From: Lysobacter sp. MMG2
Lineage (GTDB): Bacteria; Pseudomonadota; Gammaproteobacteria; Xanthomonadales; Xanthomonadaceae
DNA length: 64,000 nucleotides
NCBI RefSeq assembly: GCF_016735495.2
Contig: NZ_JAERQY020000003.1
Location: 62,001 to 126,000 of the forward strand
Reading direction: 5' to 3'
Positions within the stretch are counted from its first letter, which is position 1; every line of letters begins with the position of its first letter. Below are positions 61,766-64,000 of the stretch, piece by piece. The notes below the pieces were generated by a model, which did no database searches, had not been told where the DNA came from, and saw nothing but the letters and a program-made list of their open reading frames with translations. The position numbers and the translations under genes are program-made.

Positions 61766-64000
61766 TCAGTGGGCCTCGTCCCAGTTGAGCCCGACGCCTG
61801 CGTCCACCACCAGCGGAACCCTCAGCCCGGCCGCACGCGACATCCGTTCACGGGCCTGCGTGAGCAGCGTATCGACGAACCCGGTCTCGACCTCGAACAC
61901 CAGTTCGTCGTGCACCTGCAGCACCATCAGCGCGCGGTCGCGATGATCGGCCAGCCATGCGTCGATGGAGATCATCGCACGCTTGATGATGTCCGCGGCG
62001 GTGCCCTGCATCGGCGCGTTGATCGCGGCGCGCTCGGCGCCCGCGCGCAGGCCCTGGTTGCGGGCGTGGATGTTGTCCAGGTACAGGCGTCGGCCGAATA
62101 CGGTTTCCACGTAGCCCTGCTCGCGCGCCTGCTGGCGTGTGCGCTCCATGAAGTCGCGCACGCCGGGATAGCGGCTGAAGTACAGCGCGATGTAGTCCTG
62201 CGCCTCACCGCGCGCGATGCCCAGCTGCCGCGCCAGGCCAAACGCGCCCATGCCGTACATCAGGCCGAAGTTGATCGCTTTCGCGGCGCGGCGCTCGTTG
62301 CCGCTCACCTCGTCCATCGCCTTGCCGAACACCTCCGCCGCCGTGGCGCGATGGATGTCGGCGCCGGACTCGAACGCGCGCAGCAGGCCCGGATCCTCCG
62401 ACAGGTGCGCCATGATCCGCAGCTCGATCTGCGAGTAGTCGCAGGCGACGATGCGGCGGCCTTCCGGCGCGACGAACGCCTGGCGGATGCGACGGCCGTC
62501 GTCGGTGCGGATCGGGATGTTCTGCAGGTTCGGATCGCTCGACGCCAACCGGCCCGTCGCCGCGCCCGCCTGGTGGTAGCTGGTGTGCACGCGGCCGGTG
62601 TCGCGGTTGACCATCTCCGGCAGCTTGTCGGTGTAGGTGCTGCGCAGCTTGGCGAGGCCGCGGTACTCCAGGATCACGCGCGGCAGTTCGTGCTGGTCGG
62701 CGATGGCCTCCAGCGCCTCTTCGTTCGTCGACGGCGCGCCGGACGGCGTCTTCACCAGCGCCGGCAATTTCAGTTCGTCGAACAGCAACTGCCCGAGTTG
62801 CTTGGGCGAGTCCAGGTTGAACGTGCGGCCGGCCAGCTCCGTCGCCTTCTGCTGCGCGGCGAGCATGCGCTTGCCCAGATCGGCGGACTGACGGCGCAGC
62901 TCGTTGGCGTCGATCATCACGCCGTTGGCTTCCACGCGCTCCAGCACCGGCACCAGCGGCATCTCGATCTCGTGGTAGACGTGCGACAGGCCCGGCACGG
63001 CTTCCACCTTCGGCGAGAGCACGCGATGCAGGCGCAGCGTGACGTCGGCGTCCTCGGCGGCGTAGCGCGTCGCGTCCTCGATGGCCACCTGCGAGAACGG
63101 AATCGACTTGGCGCCCTTGCCAGCGACGTCCTCGTATCGGACGGTGTCGTAGCCCAGGTAACGCTTGGCGAGTGAATCCATGTCGTGCCGCGTCGCCGTC
63201 GCGTTGAAGACGAAGCTTTCCAGCATGGTGTCGTCGGCGTAGTTGCGCACCTCGATGCCGTTGCGACGCAGCACGTGCAGGTCGTACTTGCCGTGCTGGC
63301 CCATCTTCTTGCGCGAGGCATCCTCGAACAGCGGACGCAGCGCGGACAGCACTTCGTTACGGTCGAGCTGCTTGGGCGCACCGGGATAGTCGTGGCCGAG
63401 CGGAAGGTAGGCGGCGCGGCCCGTTTCGGCGGCGAAGCTCAGGCCGACGAGATTGGCCTGCATCGGATCGAGCGAATCGGTTTCGGTGTCGAACGCGAAC
63501 TCCTCCGCCTCGCGCAGCCGCGCCAGCCAGGCATCGAACTGCTCGGGCGCGAGGATCGCCTCGTACTCGCCCTTCGCCGACAGCGCCGGATCCACGCCTT
63601 CGGCCACCGCGCCCGAACGCGCGTAGCCGGCGGCGGTGTTGCGCACGCCGCTGGGGCTGTTGGCGTGATCTTCGACCACCGCGCCGGGCCCTTCCAGCTC
63701 GCGCAACGCCTGCTTGAAGCCGTAACGCGCGTAGAGCTCGCGCAGCTCGTCGATGTGACGGTCGCGCAGGACCAGTTCGGTCGGCGTGCGTTCCAGTTCG
63801 AGGTCGGTGCGGATCGTCGTCAGCGTGCGGTTGAGCGGCAGTCGCGGCAGCGCGGCGCGCAGGTTCTCGCCGATCTTGCCCTTGATCTGCTCCGCATGCG
63901 CGATGACGCTGTCGAGCGTGCCGTACTCGCCCAGCCACTTCGCCGCCGTCTTGGGCCCGCACTTGTCGACGCCGGGAATGTTGTCGACGCTGTCGCCCAT
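61766..64000 (-). CDS. polA: DNA polymerase I, C-terminal 744 residues (gene cut by window edge)
   Basis: This is the 3' part of a family A DNA polymerase used for Okazaki fragment processing and repair. The visible protein begins in the 5'-nuclease domain at GDSVDNIPGVDKCGPKTAAK (helix-3-turn motif). By comparison with E. coli (928 residues) about 180 residues lie beyond the window. The 3'-5' exonuclease domain keeps its acidic set: FAFDTETDSLDPM, YDLHVLRRNGI and YAAEDADVTL. The polymerase domain has the A motif ACDYSQIELRI, the O-helix RRAAKAINFGLMYGMGAFGL and the C motif VLQVHDELVFEV, so all three activities look intact. Followed by an sX13-like sRNA site. Confidence 0.97.
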   Translation of the reverse strand: MGDSVDNIPGVDKCGPKTAAKWLGEYGTLDSVIAHAEQIKGKIGENLRAALPRLPLNRTLTTIRTDLELERTPTELVLRDRHIDELRELYARYGFKQALRELEGPGAVVEDHANSPSGVRNTAAGYARSGAVAEGVDPALSAKGEYEAILAPEQFDAWLARLREAEEFAFDTETDSLDPMQANLVGLSFAAETGRAAYLPLGHDYPGAPKQLDRNEVLSALRPLFEDASRKKMGQHGKYDLHVLRRNGIEVRNYADDTMLESFVFNATATRHDMDSLAKRYLGYDTVRYEDVAGKGAKSIPFSQVAIEDATRYAAEDADVTLRLHRVLSPKVEAVPGLSHVYHEIEMPLVPVLERVEANGVMIDANELRRQSADLGKRMLAAQQKATELAGRTFNLDSPKQLGQLLFDELKLPALVKTPSGAPSTNEEALEAIADQHELPRVILEYRGLAKLRSTYTDKLPEMVNRDTGRVHTSYHQAGAATGRLASSDPNLQNIPIRTDDGRRIRQAFVAPEGRRIVACDYSQIELRIMAHLSEDPGLLRAFESGADIHRATAAEVFGKAMDEVSGNERRAAKAINFGLMYGMGAFGLARQLGIARGEAQDYIALYFSRYPGVRDFMERTRQQAREQGYVETVFGRRLYLDNIHARNQGLRAGAERAAINAPMQGTAADIIKRAMISIDAWLADHRDRALMVLQVHDELVFEVETGFVDTLLTQARERMSRAAGLRVPLVVDAGVGLNWDEAH

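Overview
The window is strongly G+C-rich and packed with genes on both strands. It most resembles a chromosome segment from a gammaproteobacterium of the Xanthomonadaceae, and Lysobacter is my best guess. The reasons are the def-fmt-rsmB / LysM-dprA-smg-topA-tsaC gene order, rhlB divergent from trxA-rho, ftsEX near rpoH, an sX13-like small RNA site next to polA, and the intergenic palindrome families. This is inference from family recognition and gene order. I saw no rRNA, tRNA, CRISPR array, transposase, integrase or phage gene, so this is essentially core genome.

Layout. (1) 0.15-4.75 kb, minus strand: an operon-like run of def, fmt, rsmB and an ArnT-like glycosyltransferase. Divergent from it is a LysM protein followed by dprA, smg, a GYF/RDD membrane protein, topA, tsaC, two DUF4124 proteins and a membrane-anchored S15/CocE-type hydrolase (4.9-15.7 kb). 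(2) 15.9-24.3 kb: an SDR oxidoreductase, a small lipoprotein, sppA, a MATE exporter, DUF3667, DUF4286, and a coupled pair made of a membrane-tethered sigma-region-4-like protein and a DUF3106 protein. (3) 24.3-35.4 kb: a pair of inverted perfect DnaA boxes upstream of priA, a polytopic spermidine-synthase-like protein coupled to an exported isoaspartyl methyltransferase, a NYN-domain protein, transaldolase, an MFS permease overlapping an NDH-2 dehydrogenase gene, and DUF1203.

(4) 35.5-44.4 kb: the cell-division and stress block ftsE-ftsX-receiver protein-ung, each gene overlapping the next by 4 bases, followed by rpoH with a candidate sigma-E-type promoter. Then come rhlB, divergent trxA, and rho with a long disordered N-terminal extension and a TTG start. 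(5) 44.5-54.4 kb: a TonB-C-like protein, a Kef-type K+ efflux antiporter, a repeat-filled 600-base gap, a 1108-residue membrane-anchored ankyrin protein coupled to ycgL, and cyanide-insensitive-type cydAB. (6) 54.5-64 kb: an S9 peptidase, DUF2950 and DUF3300 proteins, hemF, DUF421, the sX13-like sRNA candidate and the 3' part of polA, which runs off the window edge.

Functionally the segment combines translation start and modification (def, fmt, tsaC, rsmB), DNA topology, repair and replication (topA, dprA, priA, ung, polA), transcription and RNA control (rho, rhlB, rpoH, sRNA), envelope and division (ftsEX, LysM, sppA) and respiration (cydAB, ndh). The most interesting items are the sX13-like RNA, the receiver protein with a dead first domain inside the ftsEX operon, the membrane-tethered sigma-like protein, the DnaA-box pair at priA, and the families of long intergenic inverted repeats.
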